Origin: Filimonas zeae
GTDB lineage: Bacteria > Bacteroidota > Bacteroidia > Chitinophagales > Chitinophagaceae
Length of the DNA stretch: 64,000 nt
NCBI RefSeq assembly: GCF_014641615.1
Contig: NZ_BMIB01000002.1
Span: 1,240,001 to 1,304,000 of the forward strand
Direction: 5' to 3'
The notes beneath the pieces were generated by a model. That model was not told where the DNA came from and searched no databases. It was given only the letters and a program-made list of their open reading frames with translations. The translations under genes were made by a program, and so were the position numbers. Position 1 is the first letter of the stretch. Each line of letters opens with the position of its first letter. Of the stretch, positions 53,340 through 60,988 are shown piece after piece.

Positions 53340-54449
53340 TTAGAGATGTGTTTTGCGCATGGCTTTCAGAAAGGCTTCGCCGCTGGCGTAGCTCTTCTTC
53401 TCCAGCACATCTGCCTTCTTCATCAGAAAGAAAGTTGGTACCACACGGGCGGCCGTTTTTACCACGGTGGCATCGCAGCTTACTATGGTTACTTTACGGG
53501 CGTCCAGCAATTTGGCAGCATCGGAGGGCATAGGCGTAGCTACTACCACTGGCATGTTCCAGGTTCTGGCTTCGGCCACTACCTGATCAAATACCACAGA
53601 TGCTTTTTCCCATTTGTTAAAGTTCTGCGCCAATACCAGTATGTAAGGCACGGGCTGGCTCAGTATGGCATCGGTGGTATCGTTGCCGGCAGCGCTGATG
53701 AGTTTAAAGTCTTCAATGGGTGGAACCGCATTGCCTTCTCTTATTTTTACCTCACGACGATCTATATATTCGTAGGTCTCAATGTCCTTTGGTAAACTAT
53801 CCATCGCAAACAGATACTCCTTACCCGCCTTTTTATATAAAAAATTGATGGCAACACTATCCGTAACCGCTCCCGCAGGCATCTGCATCTGCTGTTTCAG
53901 GTTGTTACCTTTTTTATAAGGCAGGCAGTCTACCACAGGCAGGTATTGCAGCGCGTACCACTGTAAAAAACCGGTAGCTACTACCGTTAATGCCAGCGCC
54001 GCAGCAGAAGCCTGCGAAGGCAGCCAGGGCTGTATAGCACGGTGTTTTACAAACAGTACAATAATCAGCGCCAGTAAAAACAGATCTTTCATAAAAGACT
54101 GCAGCGGTGTTAATGGCAAACAATCGCCAAAACAGCCGCAGGTTTTTATTTTACCCGATAACAACGCATAGCCGGTAAGGAAAGTAAAGAATATAATCAG
54201 CAGCAGCAGCAGCCAGGAAAACAGGCGCATACGCCAGCCGACGATGATGGCCACACCGGCCAGCACCTCAAACAGGTTCATTGCAATAGAAAAAAACAGG
54301 GTGTAGTTGTGAAAGGCATCCCAGCCCCACACTTCAAAAAACTCCTGCATTTTATAGCTTAAGCCCAGCGGATCATTGGCCTTAATTAACCCTGAAAAAA
54401 TAAACAACAGCCCTACTACCCAACGTATAACAGTCAATAAACCCTTCAT
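53340..54449 (-). CDS. DoxX/MauE-like membrane protein with C-terminal thioredoxin-fold region (BT_3928 type)
   Basis: Membrane protein of 369 aa. Four transmembrane helices of a DoxX/MauE-like domain lie in residues 7-150: VVGLLFIFSGLIKANDPLG, a second pair around LFEVLAGVAIIVGWRMR, and the conserved KTCGCFGDCLPLT with several cysteines (near 103-115). The C-terminal 170 residues look like a periplasmic thioredoxin fold (YILVLAQNFNKW, VPTFFLMKK) but lack a CxxC motif. The family is common in Bacteroidota; a redox role in membrane or periplasm is inferred. It is flanked by DUF1599 upstream and the permease downstream in one operon. Confidence 0.85.
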   Translation of the reverse strand: MKGLLTVIRWVVGLLFIFSGLIKANDPLGLSYKMQEFFEVWGWDAFHNYTLFFSIAMNLFEVLAGVAIIVGWRMRLFSWLLLLLIIFFTFLTGYALLSGKIKTCGCFGDCLPLTPLQSFMKDLFLLALIIVLFVKHRAIQPWLPSQASAAALALTVVATGFLQWYALQYLPVVDCLPYKKGNNLKQQMQMPAGAVTDSVAINFLYKKAGKEYLFAMDSLPKDIETYEYIDRREVKIREGNAVPPIEDFKLISAAGNDTTDAILSQPVPYILVLAQNFNKWEKASVVFDQVVAEARTWNMPVVVATPMPSDAAKLLDARKVTIVSCDATVVKTAARVVPTFFLMKKADVLEKKSYASGEAFLKAMRKTHL

Positions 54450-54487
54450 TCTTGCAACGATTTTTCTTAAGTTAATAATGTTCTCAA

Positions 54488-55033
54488 TCAGGACGCCTTT
54501 CCGGCAGATAATATCAGGGCAAACACCGCGTAGTTCACAATATCTATATAATTCGCGTCAATTCCTTCGCTGATGAGGGTTTTTCCGTCATTCGCCAGTA
54601 TCTGCTTAATACGCAGCAGTTTTACCAGAATCAGATCGGCAAAGCTTTCCTGGCTCATGCTGCGCCAGGCTTCTCCATAATCGTGGTTTTTGTTCAGCAT
54701 GGTGGCTTTGGCTACCTGCACCTGCTCTTCGTACAGGGCGGCGGCGGTTTCTGCCGGCAGGTCTTCTACCGATGGTTGCCCCAGTTGTAACTGCACCAGA
54801 CCAATTATACTGTAGTTAAGTATCCCCTTAAATTCAGAACCAATATCGTCCGCCACCAGTTGCTGCTTTTTTTCCTGTATGGTACGGATACGCAGCGCTT
54901 TAATAAAAATCTGGTCCACTACCGAAATGGTGCGCAACACCCTCCATGAGGTACCGTAATCCTTCGTCTTTTTCACAAAAATATCCTTGCTTGCTGCCAC
55001 AATTGCATCGTACTGGGCACTGGTATCGGCCAT
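54488..55033 (-). CDS. DUF1599 (duplicated) protein
   Basis: Cytoplasmic protein of 181 aa with two similar halves. Each carries a KxxDYG-type motif followed by Trp: KKTKDYGTSWRVLRTISVVDQIFIKALRIRTIQ in the first and NKNHDYGEAWRSMSQESFADLILVKLLRIKQI in the second (motifs KDYGTSWR and HDYGEAWR). This is the DUF1599 family, related to nucleotide-modification-associated (Nmad-like) folds; the function is not established. The ATG at 55033 was chosen because upstream codons would need a TTG. It is divergent from folP, with 58 bp between starts. Confidence 0.87.
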   Translation of the reverse strand: MADTSAQYDAIVAASKDIFVKKTKDYGTSWRVLRTISVVDQIFIKALRIRTIQEKKQQLVADDIGSEFKGILNYSIIGLVQLQLGQPSVEDLPAETAAALYEEQVQVAKATMLNKNHDYGEAWRSMSQESFADLILVKLLRIKQILANDGKTLISEGIDANYIDIVNYAVFALILSAGKAS

Positions 55034-55063
55034 AATCGGTTGGTTTGTACTGTTAGAAGAGTT

Positions 55064-55071
55064 CAAAAATA
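55064..55071 (-). promoter_or_regulatory. -7 box for the DUF1599-DoxX-permease operon
   Basis: TATTTTTG on the minus strand, 30 nt before the ATG at 55033. It lies 9 bp from the folP box on the other strand, giving a compact divergent promoter. Confidence 0.5.
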
Positions 55072-55080
55072 GGAGTTTAT

Positions 55081-55088
55081 TACTTTTG
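55081..55088 (+). promoter_or_regulatory. -7 promoter box immediately before folP
   Basis: TACTTTTG is an exact TAnnTTTG match with only CTA before the ATG at 55092. A leaderless folP message is predicted. Confidence 0.6.
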
Positions 55089-55091
55089 CTA

Positions 55092-55934
55092 ATGATTCAG
55101 TCTGAAAACAAGCAGTTTACCCTTAATTGTAACGGCCGCTTACTACCCATAACCCGTCCTGTGGTAATGGGTATTATCAATACCACGCCGGATTCTTTCT
55201 TCACCGGCAGCCGCAAACAATCTGTAGATGCCGCACTGGAACAGGCAGAAGAAATGCTTGCCCAGGGAGCTACCATACTGGATCTGGGAGGACAAAGCAC
55301 CGGCCCCGGCAAACCGCAAATAGATGTTGCTGCCGAAGCAGAGCGGGTAATACCGGTTATTGCCGCCATACGCCAGCGTTTTCCGGAAGCCTTTTTATCG
55401 GTTGATACTTATTACTCGGCAGTAGCCCGGCAGGCTGCGGAAGCAGGCGCTGATATTATTAACGATGTAAGTGGCGGTACGCTGGACGCCCATATGCTGC
55501 AAACCGTAGGTAAGCTGCGCCTGCCTTATGTATGCATGCACATGAAAGGCACTACCGAAAACATGCACCACCACGCACAGTATGAAAACGTGACCAGGGA
55601 AGTGCTGGACTTTTTTATTACCCGTATAGAAGCCTGCCGCGTGGCGGGTATACATGATGTGATTATTGACCCTGGCTTCGGCTTTGCCAAAACCATTGCC
55701 CATAATTTTCAGTTGCTGAAAGAGATGCAGTTGTTCAGCATACTGGAAAAGCCATTACTACTGGGCATCTCCCGCAAATCTACCATTCACAAAACACTGG
55801 GTATTACGCCGGAGGAAGCACTGAACGGCACCACCGTATTGCATACCGTGGGTATACAGCATGGTGCAGATATTATAAGGGTACACGATGTAAAGGAAGC
55901 CATGCAGGTGATAAAGCTGCTGGAGCATTTATAG
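55092..55934 (+). CDS. folP: Dihydropteroate synthase
   Basis: Folate biosynthesis: condenses p-aminobenzoate with dihydropterin pyrophosphate; the target of sulfonamides. It is 280 aa, a TIM barrel. Motifs are VVMGIINTTPDSFFTGSR (about residues 24-41), ATILDLGGQSTGPG (near 63), LSVDTYYSAVARQAAEAGADIINDVSGG (abridged: AGADIINDVSGG, near 124), DVIIDPGFGFAKT (near 196) and LLGISRKSTI (around 226). The upstream in-frame codons from 54987 overlap the divergent gene and are not used. Confidence 0.97.
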   Translation: MIQSENKQFTLNCNGRLLPITRPVVMGIINTTPDSFFTGSRKQSVDAALEQAEEMLAQGATILDLGGQSTGPGKPQIDVAAEAERVIPVIAAIRQRFPEAFLSVDTYYSAVARQAAEAGADIINDVSGGTLDAHMLQTVGKLRLPYVCMHMKGTTENMHHHAQYENVTREVLDFFITRIEACRVAGIHDVIIDPGFGFAKTIAHNFQLLKEMQLFSILEKPLLLGISRKSTIHKTLGITPEEALNGTTVLHTVGIQHGADIIRVHDVKEAMQVIKLLEHL

Positions 55935-56011
55935 AGCGTAAGCCAACGCTATACATTGCTGCTAAAGCATAAGGTTGAATAAGCCGCTTAGCCACCTGTA
56001 GTTATTACCGC

Positions 56012-56851
56012 TTACTGGCCGCCCGCAAGCGCTTCACGGCTCTGTGCAATATCGGACTGTAAAAAGGTTTTGAGTTTTATCAGTTGATTGGTATTAATCA
56101 GGTCTACCCCGCAATCCAGCAACGCCCTCCATACCTGTGCATTTTCCGGTGCAGCCCACAGGCGTACTTTTTCATCGTTCCGGTGTGCGGTTTTAACGTA
56201 GTTGCACAAGCGGATTCTTTCTGCTGCCGGCATATCTCCTTTTCCGGTCCAGCGCAGCAGGCGCGAATAACGGCAGCTGGCCATCAGGCTTACCGGAGCA
56301 GTGGAAGAGTCACGGTCGCACCGGCGCAGGTCTTCATCAATAAACACCCGGCGGCATTGCTGCGAACGAATCATCGAAACAGGCTTTTTGCCGGAAACCA
56401 CTATGGTTACTTTACGGCGGGTAACCACTCCACTATCGCAGCTGGTGATAATGCTCTGGTATTTTTGCAGCAGTGCATCCAGCGTCCGGTAGGTTCTGCG
56501 CGATTTTGATTTAATATCTACCAGCAGCGTTACCGGCACATCCGGTAATGAATCGCCCCTGCGGTCTCTGCCTGTAAGCAATGGCTCCAGATACAGCCTG
56601 TCTAACGTGCGGCGCTTCTTAAAAAACGGCAGCATATGTGTTACCACCAGCCGTTTTCTGCGCACATATACATCTGCTTCTACCCAGCTGTATCCGTTTT
56701 GCAGCGCATCGTATAAAGGGCGTTTGCGCCAGTAATCGTTGTGAGAAAAACCATTTGTTAAGGGTATGGGTTCCTGGGCATGCAGCTTGTAGCCCACGGC
56801 CAGTATGCATATACATAGCAATTTTCTCAGGAAGGAGGTTCCGGATTGCAT
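56012..56851 (-). CDS. AIM6-like exported phosphodiesterase (PI-PLC/GDPD superfamily)
   Basis: Exported protein of 279 aa. The signal peptide (LLCICILAVGYKLHAQ) is followed by a TIM-barrel phosphodiesterase-like domain with GFSHNDYWRKRPLYDALQNGYSWVEADVYV: the conserved HNDY and EAD elements sit at about residues 36-62. LLVDIKS follows near 111, then VDLINTNQLIKL near the C-terminus. This matches AIM6-type members of the PLC-like phosphodiesterase superfamily. The substrate is unknown; glycerophosphodiesters or phosphoinositides are typical for relatives. The classical second catalytic His of GDPD is seen as VTHMLPF. Confidence 0.82.
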   Translation of the reverse strand: MQSGTSFLRKLLCICILAVGYKLHAQEPIPLTNGFSHNDYWRKRPLYDALQNGYSWVEADVYVRRKRLVVTHMLPFFKKRRTLDRLYLEPLLTGRDRRGDSLPDVPVTLLVDIKSKSRRTYRTLDALLQKYQSIITSCDSGVVTRRKVTIVVSGKKPVSMIRSQQCRRVFIDEDLRRCDRDSSTAPVSLMASCRYSRLLRWTGKGDMPAAERIRLCNYVKTAHRNDEKVRLWAAPENAQVWRALLDCGVDLINTNQLIKLKTFLQSDIAQSREALAGGQ

Positions 56852-57144
56852 AGTTGGATTTGTGTTTACAAAATACCGGTTTCTGTGTTGCCTGAATATT
56901 AACCCACCTGAAACTTTGCTTAAAAAATGGTAATCAAATAATTATCCTTTTTTAAACAATCCTCTTTCCATAAACAAGCTATTAAAAATAAGCGTTAAGC
57001 CCTGGCATATATGTCCCCTGAATTGAGGGCAAAAACATGCAAAGCCGATTAAGGAATGAGCCCGGCCGGCCACCGGGCCCACCCATAATCAGGCCTCTCC
57101 CCTGTTATTCATTATTATTCCCTTGTTCTTATGTCAAAGAGCTG

Positions 57145-57223
57145 GCTGCCATCCGCACCAGGTAAACGGGCTGAGAGACGCCTCTCCCTCAGCCCGTTTG
57201 GGCGTTGCCCTGGTACGGGCAGC
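57145..57223. repeat. Long imperfect hairpin (79 bp)
   Basis: Paired segments from outside in are GCTGC/GCAGC, CCG/CGG, ACCAGG/CCTGGT, then the perfect 11-bp AACGGGCTGAG/CTCAGCCCGTT and inner AGA/TCT around CGCC. The interruptions are small and unequal. It could be a structured RNA, a degenerate mobile-element remnant or a terminator; no T tract follows. The CTGAGA word recalls a TPP riboswitch, but the rest of that motif is missing. Confidence 0.65.
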
Positions 57224-57267
57224 AACGCTACAATATACAACCCGGCAAAGGCCATTTTGCCATCAAA

Positions 57268-57330
57268 GTAGGCAAACGACAGTTTGGAGTATGCAAACGA
57301 CAGTTTACTGTATGCAAACGACACCCAAAC
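57268..57330. repeat. Three 21-bp tandem repeats (GTATGCAAACGACAGTTT type)
   Basis: Copies start at 57268, 57289 and 57310. The first 14 bases are almost identical (GTAGGCAAACGACA or GTATGCAAACGACA), and the first two copies continue with GTTT. CAAAC-GACA-GTTT within the unit is itself a small dyad. On the minus strand the repeats encode the heptapeptide series SKLSFAY, which I regard as incidental. Confidence 0.85.
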
Positions 57331-57377
57331 GCCGGAAACCCTTACCCGGACTGACTTTGCGAATATACACCGCACTA

Positions 57378-57476
57378 CACGCGGCTTTCAGAGGAAAAGG
57401 GGTAATCAACATCATTCACGGGGTAATCGACGTTTTTTGAGGGGTAATCGACATAACAGCGGCTGAAAGCCGCGTG
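57378..57476. repeat. 14-bp inverted repeat enclosing three 21-bp direct repeats
   Basis: CACGCGGCTTTCAG at 57378-57391 and its perfect complement CTGAAAGCCGCGTG at 57463-57476 enclose three units that start at 57399, 57420 and 57441. Each unit begins with GGGGTAATCAAC or GGGGTAATCGAC, followed by 9 variable bases. The whole is 99 bp. It looks like a compact cassette; no target-site duplication is obvious. Confidence 0.85.
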
Positions 57477-57736
57477 GTTGCTGCATGTAACCAGTAAAAC
57501 CCTTTTTCATAAAGGCTTACAAGCCCGGGAGTAGTATAAAAAACAGCATTTTTATGCAGCGGTTAAATAATCGGCATTCTATGAATGCCAAATTGACACA
57601 AAAGCTGTAAAACTGAAAAATACAGCTGAGCGAAGGGGAAGCGAACCCGTGGCGAACCTACACCGAAGAAAAGGCGAAGGAAAACATTGAGGCATAATGG
57701 CAGAAAAGCAGGCAAAACAATTCATTTACCAGCTAT

Positions 57737-57768
57737 TAAAAAGCCCCTTACCAGTTAGATAAGGGGCC
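57737..57768 (-). terminator. Terminator of the Rpn-like nuclease gene
   Basis: On the minus strand GCCCCTTA and TAAGGGGC arms form a stem of 8 bp or more, followed by five Ts, about 30-60 nt after the stop codon of the nuclease gene. Confidence 0.8.
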
Positions 57769-57795
57769 TGTATACGATACTTATAAGTATTACTA

Positions 57796-58731
57796 TTATC
57801 CGTTTTCTCTTTCGGATAAGCTGTTTTTAACTTCAATTACGAAATCAACAGATACCTCTGCCGATTCAGCAATAGTTTGAATAGAGAGGCTGGTATTGCG
57901 AAGTAAATTCCGGACAAACATTGTTTTATTACGCTCCTCCACCTCCGCCTTTTCCATCTGTAATATTTGCTCGTAAATTCCCATATTATCAGGATTATCA
58001 GTAATCGCTTTAATCTCTTCTTCAAATTTAAGTAATAGCCCGGAATCACCAAAATTCACATACCGCTTAATAAACTGTAACAATCGCCCTGCTTTCTCTT
58101 TAGGAAAACCCTTTTCATACAACCGGCGCACAAGGGCCAGTGAAGATTCCAGCAGCTGCACGGGGTCGCCCCCTCTGCGCTCAATAGTGCTTAGTACCAT
58201 TAGAATAACAGTTGCAAACGGGTTATTGCTCTCTTCCAATAACCTCTTATCCTGCGCTTTTACCTTATAGGTGTTAAACCGGAAAAGCAAACTGGTGCCA
58301 AAGCAGTTGTACTCATATCTGTCGGGGTGGTATTTATCATCTTCATCTGTAAAAATGGCGAGGGAGGTTATTTCCTGATGGAATTTATCACATATCCGGT
58401 AGAAGTAAGTGAACATACGTGCCGGAAAGCTTTTATCGGCATATCCCTGCACTTCTATATGCACCAGCAACCACTTTTCAGTACCGTCTTTATACCAGGT
58501 TTTTACCAGTTTATCTACAAACCGCGGGTGTTTAACCTTGCTATCGGGCGTTATCTCATGCAGTTCTTTATCCAGAAACTCAAACCCTCTGTCTATATCA
58601 AATATGCTGTCTGCATGTGCAAAAAAGAAGCGGAGAAAATCAGCAAACAGGTCTTCCATAATTCCCTTCCACAGTATGTCTCTTTTTTGTACCGCAGGTT
58701 CTGTAGAAGGTAGCAATTGGTTGGCGTTCAT
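57796..58731 (-). CDS. Rpn/YhgA-like PD-(D/E)XK nuclease family protein
   Basis: Protein of 311 aa related to recombination-promoting nuclease / putative transposase (YhgA-like) proteins. The N-terminal half is a PD-(D/E)XK fold: FLDKELHEI with Asp54, then WLLVHIEVQGYADKSFPARMFTYFYRI with Glu93 and Gln95 (E-x-Q in place of E-x-K, usual in this group). The C-terminal half is helical, with an Ile/Glu-rich segment and a final SLSIQTIAESAEVSVDFVIEVKN. Despite the name, these proteins are not transposases. Members of the Rpn group are implicated in DNA cleavage and phage defence. It lies next to the repeat-rich gap. Internal Met codons at 250, 259 and 271 could allow a short C-terminal product. 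Confidence 0.82.
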   Translation of the reverse strand: MNANQLLPSTEPAVQKRDILWKGIMEDLFADFLRFFFAHADSIFDIDRGFEFLDKELHEITPDSKVKHPRFVDKLVKTWYKDGTEKWLLVHIEVQGYADKSFPARMFTYFYRICDKFHQEITSLAIFTDEDDKYHPDRYEYNCFGTSLLFRFNTYKVKAQDKRLLEESNNPFATVILMVLSTIERRGGDPVQLLESSLALVRRLYEKGFPKEKAGRLLQFIKRYVNFGDSGLLLKFEEEIKAITDNPDNMGIYEQILQMEKAEVEERNKTMFVRNLLRNTSLSIQTIAESAEVSVDFVIEVKNSLSERENG

Positions 58732-58865
58732 AGTAACTAAAATAAACCGGCGCGTTTATAAACGGGTGTTCATTTTGTTCAGATGAGTTTGAAAAACAGG
58801 GCGGGCAAGTGTATAATACAAAAGCAGCGCGATGCAACATTTGCCTGTGCCAGCGTGCCAAATAC

Positions 58866-58895
58866 AAAAGGGCCAACCTTGCGGCCGGCCCTTTT
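58866..58895 (-). terminator. Terminator of the FKBP lipoprotein gene
   Basis: The perfect arms AAAAGGGCC and GGCCCTTTT are separated by 12 nt, 20 nt after the stop codon of the minus-strand gene. The T-rich 3' arm serves as the tract. Confidence 0.75.
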
Positions 58896-58916
58896 GATTA
58901 TTAAGACTTTTACTGA

Positions 58917-59867
58917 TTAGTGACCGTGGCCTCCATGTTGAGGAGCACCGCCCGGCATACCTGGCATGCCCTGAGGAGCTGCTGGTGGCGGAGGTGTAGT
59001 TACATCTATAATTTCTACTTCAAAAATAAGGTTTGCGCCCGGAGGAATAGGACCAGAACCCTGAGGGCCGTAACCCAGTGCAGAAGGAATGAAGATTTTA
59101 CCTTTACCGCCTTTGCCAAAGTAAGTAATGCCCTCATCCCATCCTGGAATAGCCATACCGGCACCTACTACCATTTTAAAAGGATCGGTGTGGTGCATAG
59201 AAGTATCCATGTTGGTATCGAACACTTTACCATCTTTCATTAATTTACCTCTGTACATAACAGAAGCCTGCTTGCCTGAATCTGCTTTTAAGCTTTGATC
59301 GCCAGGCACCTCAACCAGTACATAAGCACCGTTTTTAGTTTTCTGTGCGCCTTTGATGTTGTTTTTAGCCAGGTAGTCTTCTACCGCTTTCACCTCAGCA
59401 ACTTTGCTCAGTTCCATTTCTTTCTTGTGATCTTCCATGGTTTCCTGCTCTGTTTTAAAGCGGGCCAGGATTTTCACTTTACCCTGAAGTGTGTAACCTT
59501 TTTTCAGCACGTTGTCATAGTCCTGAATCTGACCTTTTGCTTTCAGTGAATCCACATTCAGATTAAAGGTGATGCTATCACCCACAGACAGTAATGGCAT
59601 TAACTCCATAAAAGTATACTGCGCTCTTGCACTGGTATCTACCATTACATAGCCAGGAAGGCCACCTACGGTAGTTTTGATAACAGTGTCTTTGTTGTCA
59701 GGGATACTAAAAGTGAGCTGGAATTTGGCAATTTCACCGGCTTTCAGCTTCTCACCGCCTTTGCCTTTAGAAATCTTGTACTGTATGCCAGACTTTGTTT
59801 TTTCGTATTTCACCTGGCAGGCAGTAAATGTAGCGGCAGCTGCTGCTACAAGTAGTAATTTTTTCAT
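58917..59867 (-). CDS. FKBP-type peptidyl-prolyl isomerase, lipoprotein with His/Gly/Pro-rich tail
   Basis: Exported isomerase of 316 aa. The signal peptide has a lipobox (ATFTAC, Cys near residue 17). The first half resembles a degenerate FKBP domain. The second half (about 190-290) is a complete FKBP with ASVMYRGKLMKDGKVFDTN, VVGAGMAIPGWDEGITYF, KIFIPSALGYGPQGSG and PPGANLIFEVEIIDV. The last 27 residues are a Pro/Met/Gly/His tail (MPGMPGGAPQHGGHGH), reminiscent of metal-binding tails in SlyD. The ATG at 59867 follows the nrnA-like stop by 1 bp, so the two genes are one operon. It probably folds outer-membrane or periplasmic proteins. Confidence 0.92.
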   Translation of the reverse strand: MKKLLLVAAAAATFTACQVKYEKTKSGIQYKISKGKGGEKLKAGEIAKFQLTFSIPDNKDTVIKTTVGGLPGYVMVDTSARAQYTFMELMPLLSVGDSITFNLNVDSLKAKGQIQDYDNVLKKGYTLQGKVKILARFKTEQETMEDHKKEMELSKVAEVKAVEDYLAKNNIKGAQKTKNGAYVLVEVPGDQSLKADSGKQASVMYRGKLMKDGKVFDTNMDTSMHHTDPFKMVVGAGMAIPGWDEGITYFGKGGKGKIFIPSALGYGPQGSGPIPPGANLIFEVEIIDVTTPPPPAAPQGMPGMPGGAPQHGGHGH

Positions 59868-59868
59868 G

Positions 59869-60876
59869 TTACTGTAGTTGTGCTTCGTATTGTTGTAAAA
59901 CTTGTTTGAATTTGCGTACTGTCTGGTCAAGGCTGTCGCTGCTGCGGCCGCCTGCGGCGTTTTTGTGTCCGCCACCTTCAAAATGCTCGCGTGCAAAAGC
60001 ATTCACATCAAAACCATCCTTGCTGCGGAAACTCCATTTACGCTCTTCATCGCGGTCAATTACCAGTGCGCCCAGCTTAATACCCTGTATAGATAACAGA
60101 TAATTTACCAGCCCTTCGGTATCGCCCGTTTTGGCATCAAAGCGTAACAGATCGCTTTTAGGTACTACCATAATAGCGGTGTTATACTCATATAATACCT
60201 CCATGCGGTTTAACAGGGTGTTACCCAGTAAACGCAGGCGGGTTTCCAGCGAGCTGTCGTAGATATACTGATGAATAAGCGTATGCTCCAGACCCAGATC
60301 TTTAAAATGGGCAATCACACGATGTACATGCGCCGAGGTAGCCGGAAAACGGAACGAACCGGTATCGGTCATAATACCCGTATACAGGCAGGTAGCCATG
60401 GTAATATCCAGCTTATCTGCATAACCGGAAGCTGCTATAAAATCGTACACCATTTCGCAGGTAGAACTTTTGGCAGTATTGCTTACGCCATACTGAAACG
60501 CTTCTTCCTGGGGTTGCTGGTGGTGATCTATTAATATTTTGGTACAGCTGGCTTGTGTAAGCAGCTGCTCCATATTTTTTGTGCGGTGTAATACGTTGAA
60601 GTCCAGACAAAAAAGCCAATCTGTGGCGTTTACTATCTGGGCCGATTTTTCGCGGTTGGTTTCATAGTCCACCACTTTATCACAACCGGGTAACCAGTTA
60701 AGAAAAGAAGCCCAGTTGGTGGGGGAAATTACGGTAACCTCATGCCCCAACGCCTGTAAAAAGTGGTATAAACCCAGCGCAGAACCCATGGCATCGCCAT
60801 CTGGTTTCTGGTGCATGGTTATCACTGCCTTTTGGGGCGTAGCCAGCAGGGGGAAGAATTGATCAATACTTTGCAT
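59869..60876 (-). CDS. nrnA: DHH-family phosphoesterase (NrnA-like nanoRNase / pAp phosphatase)
   Basis: Bifunctional oligoribonuclease and pAp phosphatase-like enzyme of 335 aa. Motifs are [19 protein letters not shown] (about residues 18-36, first Asp pair), the DHH motif LIDHHQQP (near 115), [12 protein letters not shown] (around 165) and the DHHA1 domain end [10 protein letters not shown]. It degrades 2-5 nt RNAs in the cytoplasm. Two starts are possible: the ATG at 60876 (chosen, family-typical start) or 60909. It is divergent from ndk and upstream of the FKBP gene. Confidence 0.94.
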   Translation of the reverse strand: MQSIDQFFPLLATPQKAVITMHQKPDGDAMGSALGLYHFLQALGHEVTVISPTNWASFLNWLPGCDKVVDYETNREKSAQIVNATDWLFCLDFNVLHRTKNMEQLLTQASCTKILIDHHQQPQEEAFQYGVSNTAKSSTCEMVYDFIAASGYADKLDITMATCLYTGIMTDTGSFRFPATSAHVHRVIAHFKDLGLEHTLIHQYIYDSSLETRLRLLGNTLLNRMEVLYEYNTAIMVVPKSDLLRFDAKTGDTEGLVNYLLSIQGIKLGALVIDRDEERKWSFRSKDGFDVNAFAREHFEGGGHKNAAGGRSSDSLDQTVRKFKQVLQQYEAQLQ

Positions 60877-60955
60877 ACGGTGCCGGCAAAATTCAGGGAT
60901 TCGGGGCATTCCTTCAAATATTATTTGCCCCGCAAAGGCCCACCGCTTTTTTTAC

Positions 60956-60963
60956 TACTTTTG
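60956..60963 (+). promoter_or_regulatory. -7 promoter box for ndk
   Basis: TACTTTTG matches TAnnTTTG and lies 25 nt before the ndk ATG. A TTTG at 60924-60927 is too far (28 bp) to be an ideal -33 partner. Confidence 0.5.
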
Positions 60964-60988
60964 CCGCGAAAAGTTTATAAAACGGTAT

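Larger units (their letters stand above)
56852..57795. other. Gene-free 944-bp region rich in hairpins and short tandem repeats
   Basis: No frame here has protein-like features beyond those produced by the repeats. It contains a strong GC hairpin at 57060-57078 (GCCCGG/CCGGGC) and a long multi-part hairpin at 57145-57223. Two sets of three 21-bp tandem repeats follow (57268-57330, and 57399-57461 inside a 14-bp inverted repeat). The terminator of the downstream minus-strand nuclease gene closes it. It is the largest non-coding gap in the window. Confidence 0.75.

Noticed and set aside
57164..57199. CTGAGAG word resembling a TPP riboswitch
   Set aside because: The remaining conserved TPP elements are missing, no thiamine gene is adjacent, and the word is explained by the perfect hairpin arms.
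57115..57375. 86-codon minus-strand frame with SKLSFAY heptapeptide repeats
   Set aside because: The repeated part is just the translated 21-bp DNA repeat and the rest covers the long hairpin; there is no ribosome-binding site or domain.
57796..58731. Reading the Rpn/YhgA-like gene as an active transposase or IS
   Set aside because: It has a PD-(D/E)XK nuclease fold, not a DDE or HUH transposase, and no flanking terminal repeats bound the gene.
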